Shown here piece after piece: positions 33,885 through 45,452 of a DNA stretch of 64,000 nt (the first letter of the stretch is position 1; each line of letters opens with the position of its first letter). The notes under the pieces were generated by a model that saw only the letters and a program-made list of their open reading frames with translations, was not told the DNA's origin and did not search any database. The translations under genes and the position numbers were made by a program. Source of the DNA: Cannabis sativa (taxonomy: Eukaryota > Streptophyta > Magnoliopsida > Rosales > Cannabaceae); the NCBI RefSeq assembly GCF_029168945.1, contig NC_083605.1, positions 40,809,280-40,873,279 of the forward strand, given 5' to 3'.

Positions 33885-34909
33885 TTGGGGTGCCATGCTC
33901 ATGTCTTAATAAAGAAAGAAGGCAAACTAGAATTGCGACCTGAAGTTTGCTTGTTTGTCAAAAATTCTAAAGAGACTAGGGGTGGACTATTTTATAGTCA
34001 CAAGGATAACAAAGTGTTTGTGTCTACAAATGCTACCTTCCTTGAAGATGACTATATTAAATACTTCAAGCCGAAAAGTATAGTAGTGTTAAAAGAAATG
34101 CTTTCAGATATAACTCCTTCTGATGTTCCATCCTCTTCTACTCAAGTAGAGGATAATCCCACTCCCTTAGTTGAACCAAAACAAGATGTTACAACTGAGA
34201 AATCTACCACAAATGCTCCTATTAAGAAAGTCACGGCTCCTCATCGTAGTGGGAGGGTTTCTACTAAACCATCTCGTTATGGCTTGGATGGTGAAATCAA
34301 TATGGTCGTTGGTGACGGTATTGATGACGATCCATTAACCTATAAACAGGCAATGGGAAGTCTCGAGTAGAAATAATGGTCAGCCGTCATGGATTCAGAA
34401 ATGAATTCTATAAAAAAGAACCAAGTCTGGGAATATGTAGACGCACTTGATGACTATCCTCTAATTGGATGTAAGTGGGTCTACAAGGAAAAAAAGAGGT
34501 GTTGGAGGCAAAGTCGAAGCTTTTAAAGCTAGACTGGTCGCAAAAGGTTATACCCAAAGAGAAGGTGTGGACTATGATGAAACTTTTTGTTCGGTCGCCA
34601 TGCTCAAATCCATATGAATTCTTCCCTCCATAGCAGCCGCTTTCGATTATGAAATTTGGCAAATGGATGTCAAGATAGCTTTCCTTAATGAAATTCTTGA
34701 AGAAACCATATATATGGAGCAACCAGAAGGCTATGTTCTTCCAGGGCAAGAAAAGAAAGTTTGCAAACTCAATAGGTTCATTTATAGACTTAAGCAAGCT
34801 TCTCGCTACTGGAATAAGAGGTTTGATGAAATAATCAAGACCTATGGCTTTAACCAAAATGAAGATGAACCTTGTCTTACCAACTCAAGGATAATTAAGT
34901 GGTAGTATT
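33885..34909 (+). pseudogene. Copia element G integrase C-terminus and reverse transcriptase (5' part)
   Basis: 33885-34370 contains KETRGGLFYSHKDNKVFVS, the usual integrase C-terminal segment, and PHRSGRVSTKPSRYG. Reverse transcriptase then reads in pieces: GCKWVYKEK (about 34460), [19 protein letters not shown] (34525-34580), and 34663-34905 (MDVKIAFLNEILEETIYMEQ). Two stops near 34610 break it. It is interrupted at 34909 by F, and resumes at 44773. Confidence 0.8.
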
Positions 34910-36824
34910 TGTTGGAAATTATTTTACCAGGATCTAGATTTACTAACAAGTATGTTGGATTAACAACCTAATATGAATTCTAAAACAATGAAAATAAACA
35001 CATATAAAGTTAGAAAACCTTACAGTGGGTGCAGCGAAATATTATGACTCCTTCCGTTCAGATCTCTAGCCCTTGATTCCTTTCTGTAGTAGAGCATCAC
35101 CAAGATCTGAACCTGGATCTTCTTTTCTCCTTCTTTGATGCAGAAATTCCATAGTCTTACATACTATGATTGAGGTACCACTTGATGTGTGTGGGCACTA
35201 CTCATCTCACAAGGATTTCGAAATTTTCTCTCTATTTTTCTCTCTTAATTTCGTGGCTTAAGAAGCATACAAGAGAAGAGAACAAGGTTGTTTTATATAG
35301 GGAAAAGGGAGAGCACCACTTTCCAAATAAAACAGTTTCCTTAATTACTGTGTAATTGATTAACTGCGTTATTTAGTGTGATCCACCACTTTCCTATTAT
35401 TGCTAGGCTTTGATTAGTAATTACATGGCAATTAAAATTGAAAATAATAATTGGGAAACAAGCAAAGAGGTGGTCGGCCATAGGGTAATATGGGCCTCAC
35501 TTGGATTTTGCAGTTTCCTCAATTTTATTTCTATTTCTCCAAAAATGCCATTTTTCCAATTCTAATCATTTAAATGCCAAAACTAATTATTTAATAACTA
35601 AAATAGATTATTAAATAATATTGTCATTTAAATTAATTATTAATTAGACATACAAAGTCTCTTAATTAATAATTAAACCTAGAAACCCTTTTCTTTACGA
35701 TTTCATCCTTAAACTGTGAGAATTCATAAAGTAGACATAGTCTAACTTTTAGAATTATAATTGATTAATTAAAATCAATTAACTGAGTCTTACAAGCAGT
35801 ATGGTCTCAACTAGTATGGGGACCATGGGTCTATATAACCGAGCTTCCAATAAGTCGAACCGAATTTACCAAGTAAATTCCCTAACTTATTAATTCCTCA
35901 TTGAATCCACACTTAGAACTTGGAATTGCACTCTCAGTCATATAGAACGCTCTATATGTTCCACGATATAGACACGTCATTAGTTATCCATTGTTATAAC
36001 CCTAATGTGATCAATGATCCTCTATATAGATGATCTACAATTAAAAGGCACTACTGTTACCGCTACACCTTCAATGTATTTTATCCTTAAAACACTTAAC
36101 CCTGTATAAATGATATTTCACCTAAGTGAAATGAGATCTCCACCATTTATCTTTGTTTGGTTAAGCTCGAAGGAAATCATCCTTTACTTCTATTTGCCAG
36201 ATAGAAGCTATAGATTCTATATTTATGTTAGCGCTCCCACTCAATTGCACTACCGTGTTCCCAAAATGTTCGTATCACCCTGACTCAGAAGAAGGCTTAA
36301 CTAACAAATCAAAGAACACGAATAACACTCTTGAGATTGAACCTAACCATATCAGGATTAAGATCATTTGATCTAGGATCAACAGGTGATATTGAATTGA
36401 ATAGATATAACGGTAAATTTTAACATATCTAATCAAAGTTCAATATCGGTCCCTTCTGATGTACACTCCATACATCCGATACTGGTAAACTTTGCCAATG
36501 TCCTGGAAAGGACATAACACTTTTCCAAGGTGTAAGAATACCTATTGCTGATTATACCATGTCAGTCTAAATCAAGTGTTCTGACAAATCAGGGAATAAA
36601 CTTTTGAACATATAATAAAGATTATATTCCACTGTGCTGACAACACTATAATCTTTAACTAACTCATATGTTCTGGACTTAAAAAAGAATTCATACATTA
36701 TATACACATATAATCATGAAATAAATCATGTGAACTATGCAACATAAAATGTTATTTCTGATCTTTATTAATAAGTAAATCTGATTATATGAAATGAGTT
36801 TTATTTAGGGCATAAAACCCAACA
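34910..36824 (-). repeat. Element F 3' LTR
   Basis: TGTTGG...CCAACA, 1915 bp. The minus-strand purine stretch AAGTGGGAGTT directly inside (36825-36835) marks this as the 3' LTR. Confidence 0.92.
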
Positions 36825-36835
36825 AACTCCCACTT
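36825..36835 (-). other. Polypurine tract of element F
   Basis: AAGTGGGAGTT on the minus strand at the inner edge of the 3' LTR, the usual form in plant Copia elements. Confidence 0.75.
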
Positions 36836-36849
36836 GCACTAATATAAAA

Positions 36850-38950
36850 CAAAAAGTGCATTTCAAATAATCATTAACACCTTGATATACAAATCAAGTG
36901 TAATAGTAGTAAACTTCTCGTAATAGGATCTGACAGGTTGAATTAACAACAACCATTTCTCCACTATTACTTTCCCTTAATCACAAAATCCTTGATAATG
37001 TGAAATTCCTCTCTATATGTCTACTCTCTTGGGATACTGGATTCTATACTTTTGGGCAACTACTTCTTGGTTATTCAGGAAGTAACCCTAGTAGTTAAGG
37101 AAAGTTGGAACAGTGCCCCAAATGTATAGAACTTTCCTTAGACTGAATAAGTATCTTTCCTGCAACTTTTAACATTCAGTCTCTTTCTGGTAGACTAAGA
37201 GATTTCAGATAGGTTTTTACACTTCTCCAAAATCACTACTCCACCCCCAGAGTAATCACCATCTCATCAGCAGACTTTCGAGCACAAAGGCAAATCTCGA
37301 AATCTGATGTGGTGTAGTTTAAGAGTTTCAAAAACACCCTTATTGACTAACATATAGTTCCTCTTCTGAATCTTAAAATTTACTTGATTGTCTTCCAATG
37401 TTCTTCTCCTGGATTAATCTGATACTTACTCATTACTCTCACTCAACAGCAGGTGTCTGGTCTAAGGCATACAAAAGCATATCTTAGACCTCTCACTGTT
37501 GATTTAAGAATTCTTTCATGGCTTTATCTTTTCTGGAATAGTTGAAACTTTTCCTTAGATAAATAAAATCTACATCTAAGAAGTTGTGAAGCTTCTATAG
37601 ATTGCCATTGGAAAGAGAATGCTTCAGCATCTTACTAAAGTAAGTTGCTTGCATTAGAGTAAGTAATTACCAGGTATAACACAAGCCATAGGTTTAGATA
37701 AATTCAAACCTACAATACTAGGAACAGGAAGTTTTGTTAAGTCCATTGAATAGACTTATGAACGAAAATTTCCTTTCATGTCCTTGTAATAGAAAACTTT
37801 AGGTTACTCCATGTGAATGGATCAAACCATAGTTCTCTTGGCTTTCTTCTTAGTTTCTTATCTTGACAATCCATTACTTGTTTAAACTCACAATGGATTT
37901 TAATCACTAGTGTCTTCCAAGTTATAAGAAAGTGAGTTCCTAAAAACTCTCCCACTACAACAAGGTACCGTGAACTATGTCAAAGAAAACTAAATGGTAT
38001 AGAACTCGTCGGTTGTGTTAAGACAACAGAGGCAGTGGGATCATCTTGTAACGAATAAGATGATAGAACACTTATGGAATCAAGAAAAAAAATATCTCCT
38101 TTATTTGCTACTTTACTTTCAGACTTAGTCATTTTCTTAGAAAAGTAGTATTTGTTTAAACAAACACTTTCTTATCTAATGACTATGGGATGCTCCACCC
38201 CTAATCACTTAGACGGGCTAACAAACATGCAAACCAGGGTTAGCAGTTCTAGCTTTTCTTAAGATTTCGATTAGGTCATCCATGAATCTAGTAATGATTT
38301 ACATTAAGTATACAACCATTACATCATTCTAAAATTTCCATATAAGGATTTAGGCAACGACTAGTAACTAATCATCAATATGCAACTCGAATTTCTGGGG
38401 AGGTAAGTTTGGATATAATTCAAAAATTAAATTAATGATCTTTGAACTGCATATCTACTAACTTTTTCTCCACCCCTATCAGTTCGCAAGATCTTTAACT
38501 ACTCACCATTGCTAGAAATTCATGAAATTTTTCAAACATTTCAAATTTCTTTTGCATAAGGTAAAATCTAGAGTGATCGTTTTAAGAATACAACGAAGAC
38601 TCATATCCACCCCTGAATGTACATCCATCTGCGAATGAGATGATTATACTTTCAGTGGATATAGGCATATTAACTCTTTGCAGAGAATGATCTTGTCAAA
38701 ACCACTATGAACAAGATACAAATGCCATAGATTTATAAAAAATGTGGTTGTATCTTTTGATGACTTAGGTTAGTTACATCAAAGAGTTCTTAGAATAGTG
38801 GAAGTGGATTCTGGTCACAGAATACTAAACTCATACAGTTTAAATCCATTGAAAGAAAATGGTTATGAAACACTTGTGAAAGTGTAACTGTATAATTAGT
38901 AATTCTTTCTTGGACCACCACTACTAATCTAACTCTATGATTTGCCTATA
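36850..38950 (-). pseudogene. Element F: degenerate Copia pol
   Basis: No long frame, but minus-strand traces line up with pol of G in order. 38690-38765 gives YLWHLYLVHSGFDKI (G: YLWHLRLGHIGYDRL). 38560-38650 gives ADGCTFRGGYE. 38500-38575 gives FYLMQKKFEMFEKFHEF (G: IYLMQKKSETFEKFQEF). 38100-38230 gives traces of the integrase C-terminal KETRGG...YSH segment. Stops and shifts occur every 20-60 bases. Reverse transcriptase and RNase H are too decayed for me to place. Confidence 0.65.
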
Positions 38951-39129
38951 TAAGTAGGAGATTTCTAAGATTGAGGATTTATTTCATTTTGGGATAGAAT
39001 TACGGGAATATAATCATATGCGTCATCTAATTTCTTAAGAGAAAATAAGACTTTATATGATTTATAGACCATTCATCCAATGATATGTCATTAAGCTAAG
39101 AGGAATTAGGATAATTTCGTTTTAAATAA

Positions 39130-42100
39130 GAATCCAACGATGCTCCGATTAGCGAGAGTCAAAGTAATCTTATTCATACAATCTTCTTGTTTCATATTGT
39201 AAAACACTAGTCTAAGGTGTCATCAATTGATGAACAGCTAGATGTTGCATATACAATATTTATCTTTCGAGATCTAACACTATTATGTTAGTCTAATGGT
39301 GAAAATCCATTAGGGATTTATCTCATTAGAAAAACAAATCAAGTTAGACCAACAATGAAGATTCGAAATTAAACTACAATTTAATAACAGAAAATAACAT
39401 GGTTCAATACAAATTCATACACAATTCAGAAATTATGAAGCACATAGCAAGTAGGAATGACAAGTGAAAATACTAAAACATACAATCCTAAATAATTTCC
39501 AAGGTTTTTAACAAACTGATATCAGTGTCCCGTTTAGGCGAGAGTCAAAGCTACCATTCATTGAATAGAGTTGTCAGCTCATCTAAAATGATCAACATTC
39601 TAGTAACCTTTTATTCGATCAAGATATGAATCCGCGTTGTCCCGTTTAGGCGAGAGTCAAGGCTATTCTATCTTATGAGCTTCCACCATTGTTTCATATT
39701 CTTGCAAGTCTTATACAGTCGCCACCATTAGGGTGAGCATAAACTATATAAAAAACTTACAAGATTACTTATCTTTCGAGATTAAACGGTGCTAACTTGC
39801 TAATGAACGTTCCTCCATTAGGGAGGATTACTCACTAAAACAATAGCTATGTAAAACCAACAATGGAGATCGAATATTCTTATAATAAAGCTCATTATTT
39901 AATGAAGGGTTGTATTTTCTTCTAATATTTATTTTAATCCATTTAATTTAAATATATATTTATTTAATTAAAATTTCCAATTTAGAATGAAAAATTCCAA
40001 ATATAAATTTTAATTTAATATTTATAAATTATACTTAGATGGATATGAAATAACGTGAATTATTTCCATCTTAGTAATAATTTCCATAAATATTCAGAAA
40101 ATTATTCAATTCAAGTTGTTTCAAAATGAATTTAAATTAATTTACAACTCAAATTTAATTTTTCTATAAATATATATTGCATTTTGAAAAATAAACTGTA
40201 TAAGAATACTACTTTCGAAAGTGCTTTAAAATAAAATAAAATAAATCCTGGAAAATTACTCTAATTTTATGTTGGCCCAAAATTAATAAAAATTAATTTT
40301 CAACAAAAAATATAATTTCCCTATTTAATTAAATATCTAAGAAAAATTTCAAATATTTAAGTATCATGATTAAAAAATCAACTTAAATATTAATTTTCTA
40401 TTTAATTAAATACACTAGAAAAATACTCAAGCAAAACAGATAATATCTATCTAGACTTTCATTGACTAATTAATCCAATTTCTAATTATAATATATTTTA
40501 GTTCATTTATTTTAATTAATCATTAAATAAAAAAATCAATGATTTAAGTTGGTCCAATATTAAATAAATAATTTTCAACTTTAATCTATTTTTCAAATAA
40601 AATTCCAAATTTCTGCATCAAGGTGATGCAATTTCGAAATTTTGGGAAATGATTAATAAAATAAAATAAAATATATTTTGAAAATTATTCAACTTTAAGT
40701 TAATCTTAAATAAGATTCCAAACTTAAGACAATTTTCAACCTTAATTAAATAACATGAAAATAACAATATTAAAGTATCATGATTAAAATCAACTTAGAT
40801 ATTGAAATTTTCAATTTAATTAAATGTATTAAATTCAAGAAATAAATAATTAAGTAAAGAGGAAACTTAATTATTAATTCTAGTTTAATACTAGGAAAAT
40901 ATACTAAACTTAGATTGTACCAAAATTAATTAGGAAACAATTAATTTCACAATCTATGATATTTTCTTATTTAATATTAGAAATAATAACTAGTACTAAA
41001 AATAACTGTCTAGAATATATCATTGACTAAGTGTTTTTCTAAAATTAACTTTAAAAAATTACATGAAAAATAAATTTTATATATTTTAAAAGTTAATTAT
41101 GTTGCTAATTCAATTTTAATTAGGTTAGACTAATATAATTAACCTAATACAATTATTTAAATAAGGCAAATGGGCCTTCACAATTGGGGTAGTTCATGTG
41201 AGGGGGAACTGGGTTCAGTATGTCGTACCCACTTTTATGGCCCCCGACTCTCACACAAGGCCCAAAAGAGAGGAATTTAACCTTTAAATAAATAATTGTT
41301 ATTTATTGAATAAGCCCAAATCTAATTGGACCTAAATAAATTTCCTTATGTCAAAATTTATTTTAGCAACCTAGTCCATTTACTTAGTAAAAACTTAAAT
41401 GGGCTCCTTATATGCATCTAAGCCCAAAAGCAAACATATAGGCTCACACAGGTCAAATGATTTGGATGGGCTCTATCATGTTACTATGTTTACACAGATG
41501 AAAGAAGTACAAAATTTACCTGTTACAAATTATTTATAAGATCTATCGTCAATTGAACTATGATTAAAATCAGTTCATAGGATCCGTCAACAAGTTAATC
41601 ACAGCAATTTAGATCAGATAAATAATAGGTTTGTAAAAAGGTTTTGAATAAACAATATAAATAAACAAACATTGTCCATGTAACAGATGTGAAAATAAGA
41701 TATTAATATAATTAAATTCTTATTCTTAAACTAACAAAATAAAAGAAACTAATTTTAAAATATCTAGGTTTATTTGAATCAAATTAAATTAAATATCTAA
41801 TAAGATCAATGATTTGAAAGGAAAGAATCTTCAATATCACTTTCAGATCTTATAATTTAATAAAATAAACCAATTTTAAAATAGATTTGGTTAGATAATT
41901 ATTATTTTAGAAATAAAATAATAAAAGAATAATAATTACCATAATTATATGTCAAAATATCTCAAATTAAGCAATATTCAAATCTCTACAAAAATATCTA
42001 TGTTATTTAAATATTTAAGATATGATTTATAAATTTCTAATAAGGAAAAAATGATATATAGAAAAAATATCATTTTTAAACATATAATTTATAAATAATT

Positions 42101-42836
42101 AAATATTTAACAAAATAACAAATTTTTGAATCTGAAAAACATTATGGTAAGTATATCTATAAAAATATCTATGTTAATTTCAAATTTATTAATTATTTAA
42201 TTTGTCATATAAGATAATTTTAATATAATATTTTAAATAAAAAGACAAAGTTATCTTTTAATTTAAAATATCTTAAATATCAAAATATCTAATCTTATAA
42301 TTAAATAATAAATAAATTAAAGAAGTTAACAAATTTTTAAATCTGACCATAATAGGAAATATTTAAAAATAAAAACATTCCAAAATAGAAATATTTAAAA
42401 TTAGAAAAATTCCAAATTGAAAATATTTAAAATTTGAAACATTTCAATTTAGAAATATTTAAAATTAGAAAAATAAATTTTGGGAAACAATCCCATGAAA
42501 AATTGGATTTTTGGGGAAAAAACCTCAAAAATTCGCAATTTGTGGGGAACTGCCAGGATAGGCTGCATGCAGCAACCATGATTTCCAATCTTCCAAAATT
42601 CATATCTTTCTCAATTTTTATCGGAATCAAGTTCCGTAAAAAACAAAATTGCTTAATTTTTCACAAGGAATCCAAATAAAATATTTTCAAAAATTGAAAA
42701 TATATTTCATGGAAAAATTTCGTACAACATCAACATTCATCAAACAACACATAAACCAACATGAAACCATCCAAATCAACACAGAAACATGCAAATCATC
42801 GTTTTAATTCATATTACATGAAAGTAAAATATTACC
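39130..42836 (-). mobile_element. Element F 5' leader (3.4-3.7 kb, AT-rich)
   Basis: Non-coding. It contains the duplicated leader motif (39536-39558, 39638-39660), the conserved CGTACCCACT block (41165-41270) and A/T inverted repeats, all shared with G and H. A more diverged second copy of the motif-bearing block seems to lie at 39130-39370. No gag frame is visible between the leader and pol. Confidence 0.7.
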
Positions 42837-42838
42837 AT

Positions 42839-42851
42839 GGCTCTGGTGCCA
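42839..42851 (-). other. Primer-binding site of element F
   Basis: TGGCACCAGAGCC on the minus strand next to the 5' LTR edge at 42854, a tRNA-iMet type site with two changes from TGGTATCAGAGCC. Confidence 0.7.
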
Positions 42852-42853
42852 GT

Positions 42854-44767
42854 TTTTGGAAATTATTTTACCAGGATCTAGATTTACTAACAAGTATGTT
42901 GGATTAACAACCTAATATGAATTCTAAAACAATGAAAATAAACACATATAAAGTTAGAAAACCTTACAGTGGGTGCAGCGGAATATTATGACTCCTTCCG
43001 TTCAGATCTCTAGCCCTTGATTCCTTTCTGTAGCACAACATCACCAAGATCTGAACCTGGATCTTCTTTTCTCCTTCTTTGATGCAGAAATTCCATAGTC
43101 TTACATACTATGATTGAGGTACCACTTGATGTGTGTGGGCACTACTCATCTCACAAGGAATTCGAAATTTTCTCCCTATTTTTATCTCTTAATTTCGTGG
43201 CTTATGAAGCATACAAGAGAAGAGAACAAGGTTGCTTTATATAGGGAAAAGGGAGAGCACAACTTTCCAAATAAAACAGTTTCCTTAATTATTGTGTAAT
43301 TGATTAACTGCCTTATTTAGTGTGATCAACCACTTTCCTATTATTGCTAGGCTTTGATTAGCAATTACATGGCAATTAAAATTGAAAATAATAATTGGGA
43401 AACAAGCAAAGAGGTGGCCGGCCATAGGGTAATATGGGCCTCACTTGGATTTTGCAGTTTCCTCAATTTTATTTCTATTTCTCCAAAAATACCATTTTTC
43501 CAATTCTAATCATTTAAATGCCAAAACTAATTATTTAATAACTAAAATAGATTATTAAATAATATTGTCATTTAAAATAATTATTAATTAGACATACAAA
43601 GTCTCTTAATTAATAATTAAACCTAGAAACCCTTTTCTTTACGATTTCATCCTTAAACTGTGAGAATTCATAAAGTAGACATAGTCTAACTTTTAGAATT
43701 ATAATTGATTAATTAAAATAAATTAACTAAGTCTTACAAGTAGTATGGTCTCAAATAGTATGGGGACCATGGGTCTATATAACCGAGCTTCCAATAAGTC
43801 GAACCGAATTTACCAAGTAAATTCCCTAACTTATTAATTCCTCATAGAATCCACACTAAGAACTTGGAATTGCACTCTCAGTCATATAGAACGCTCTATA
43901 TGTTCCACGATATAGACACGTCATTAGTTATCCATTGTTATAACCCTAATGTGATCAATGATCCTCTATATAGATGATCTACATTGAAAAGGCACTACTG
44001 TTACTGCTACACCTTCAATGTATTTTATCCTTAAAACACTTAACCCTGTATAAATGATATTTCACCTAAGTGAAATGAGATCTCCACCATTTATCTTCGT
44101 TTGGTTAAGCTCGAAGGAAATCATCCTTTACTTCTATTTGCCAGATAGAAGCTATAGATTCCATATTTATGTTAGCGCTCCCACTCAATTGCACTACCGT
44201 GTTCCCAAAATGTTCGTATCACCCTGACTCAGAAGAAGGCTTAACTAACAAATCAAAGAACACGAATAACACTCTTGAGATTGAACCTAACCATATAAGG
44301 ATTAAGATCATTTGATCTAGGATCAAAATTGATATTGAATTGAATAGATATAACGGTAAATTTTAACATATCTAATAAAAGTTCAATATCGGTCCCTTCC
44401 GATGTATACTCCATACATCCGATACTGGTAAACTTTGCCAATGTCCTGGAAAGGACATAACACTTTTCCAAGGTGTAAGAATACCTATCGCTGATTATAC
44501 CATGTCAGTCTAAATCCAGTGTTCTGACAAATCAGGGAATAAACTTTTGAACATATAATAAAGATTATATTCCACTGTGCTGACAACACTATAATCTTTA
44601 ACCAACTCATATGTTCTGGACTTAAAAAAGAATTCATACATTATATACACATATAATCATGAAATAAATCATGTGAACCATGCAACATAAAATGTTATTT
44701 CTGATCTTTATTAATAAGTAAATCTGATTATATGAAATGAGTTTTATTTAGGGCATAAAACCCAACA
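42854..44767 (-). repeat. Element F 5' LTR
   Basis: 1914 bp, colinear with the 3' LTR. The inner edge reads TTTTGG where the 3' LTR has TGTTGG. TATA box TATATAAA (minus) is complementary to 43236-43243. Confidence 0.92.
43236..43243 (-). promoter_or_regulatory. TATA box of element F LTR promoter
   Basis: TATATAAA on the minus strand (complement in the 3' LTR near 35292-35299). Placed like the TATA boxes of the I and G LTRs. Confidence 0.55.
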
Positions 44768-44772
44768 GTATT

Positions 44773-44976
44773 CCTGGTCCTTTACGTTGATGACATTTTG
44801 ATCATTGGTAACAATATCAAGAAAATGACTGACATCAAGGAGTGGCTTGACACTCAATTCGAAATGAAGGATTTGAGTGAAGCTGCTTATGTTCTTGGTA
44901 TTCAGATTATTAGAAACAGGAAGAATAGACCCCTTGCTCTCTCTCAAATAGCTTACATTGATATGGAAATCGTACT
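44773..44976 (+). pseudogene. Copia element G reverse transcriptase (continued), truncated
   Basis: After F the G frame resumes with LVLYVDDILIIGNN, holding the catalytic YVDD, then TDIKEWLDTQFEMKDLSEAAYVLGI. Copia homology ends at about 44970 in IDMEI, where Tekay LTR sequence of E begins. The RNase H and 3' LTR of G are missing. Confidence 0.85.
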
Positions 44977-45452
44977 GTGATTTTTAAACGTACTGTACAG
45001 CTTGTTGCGTGATTTTTAAATGTACTGTGCAGCTCGTTGCTAATCAACAAGGTTTATACAAAATACTTGTCGCCTAGCGACTAATTACAAAAGGCCTTGG
45101 TGTCACGAGGATTGTACGCTCAAGGCCTAACCGCCCCGACATGTACAATCTTCACCGGCTCGCTCTCACGGTCCTTCAGCCTTAACCTTGCCCTTACCTA
45201 CACATAAACATAGCACTGTGAGTCGACAAACTCAGTAAGAAAAGGATAAATCATAAACATACATAAATCCTGGGTTATGATCAGACGCCCATACCCTTGA
45301 CCATAACCCTAACTACGTGTCCCACACGATACTGAGTCCCAAACGTTCATAAGACGGTACTATTGACAAGTAACAGCCTATACTCGGTACACTGGTCATA
45401 CTCCATCTGCTAGTCATACTCTAGCCTGTACCGATGTGTTACAGTATCAGCC
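44977..45452 (-). repeat. Element E 3' LTR, first part (outer end missing, split by D)
   Basis: Tekay LTR lacking its first ~30 bp (TGTAACACCC...). It opens with a 32-bp direct duplication (44977-45008, 45009-45040). It is interrupted at 45452 by D and resumes after the duplicated CAGCC at 54536. Contains one unit of the ~80-bp ACTCGGTACACTGG repeat that is multiplied on the other side of D. Confidence 0.8.

Larger units (their letters stand above)
34910..44767 (-). mobile_element. Element F: Copia retrotransposon with decayed interior (probably non-autonomous)
   Basis: Bounded by LTRs 34910-36824 and 42854-44767 and flanked by a perfect GTATT duplication (34905-34909, 44768-44772), within the reverse transcriptase of G. 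Minus orientation is set by the primer site at 42839-42851 and the purine tract inside 36824. The LTRs differ by only a few bases per hundred, yet the interior has no frame above about 80 codons and its pol homology (36850-38950) is riddled with stops. It is therefore likely to have been moved by enzymes of another element. Confidence 0.9.

Noticed and set aside
42427..42679. Paired frames of 67 and 81 codons on opposite strands
   Set aside because: Both lie in the AT-rich Copia F leader without homology in G, H or I.
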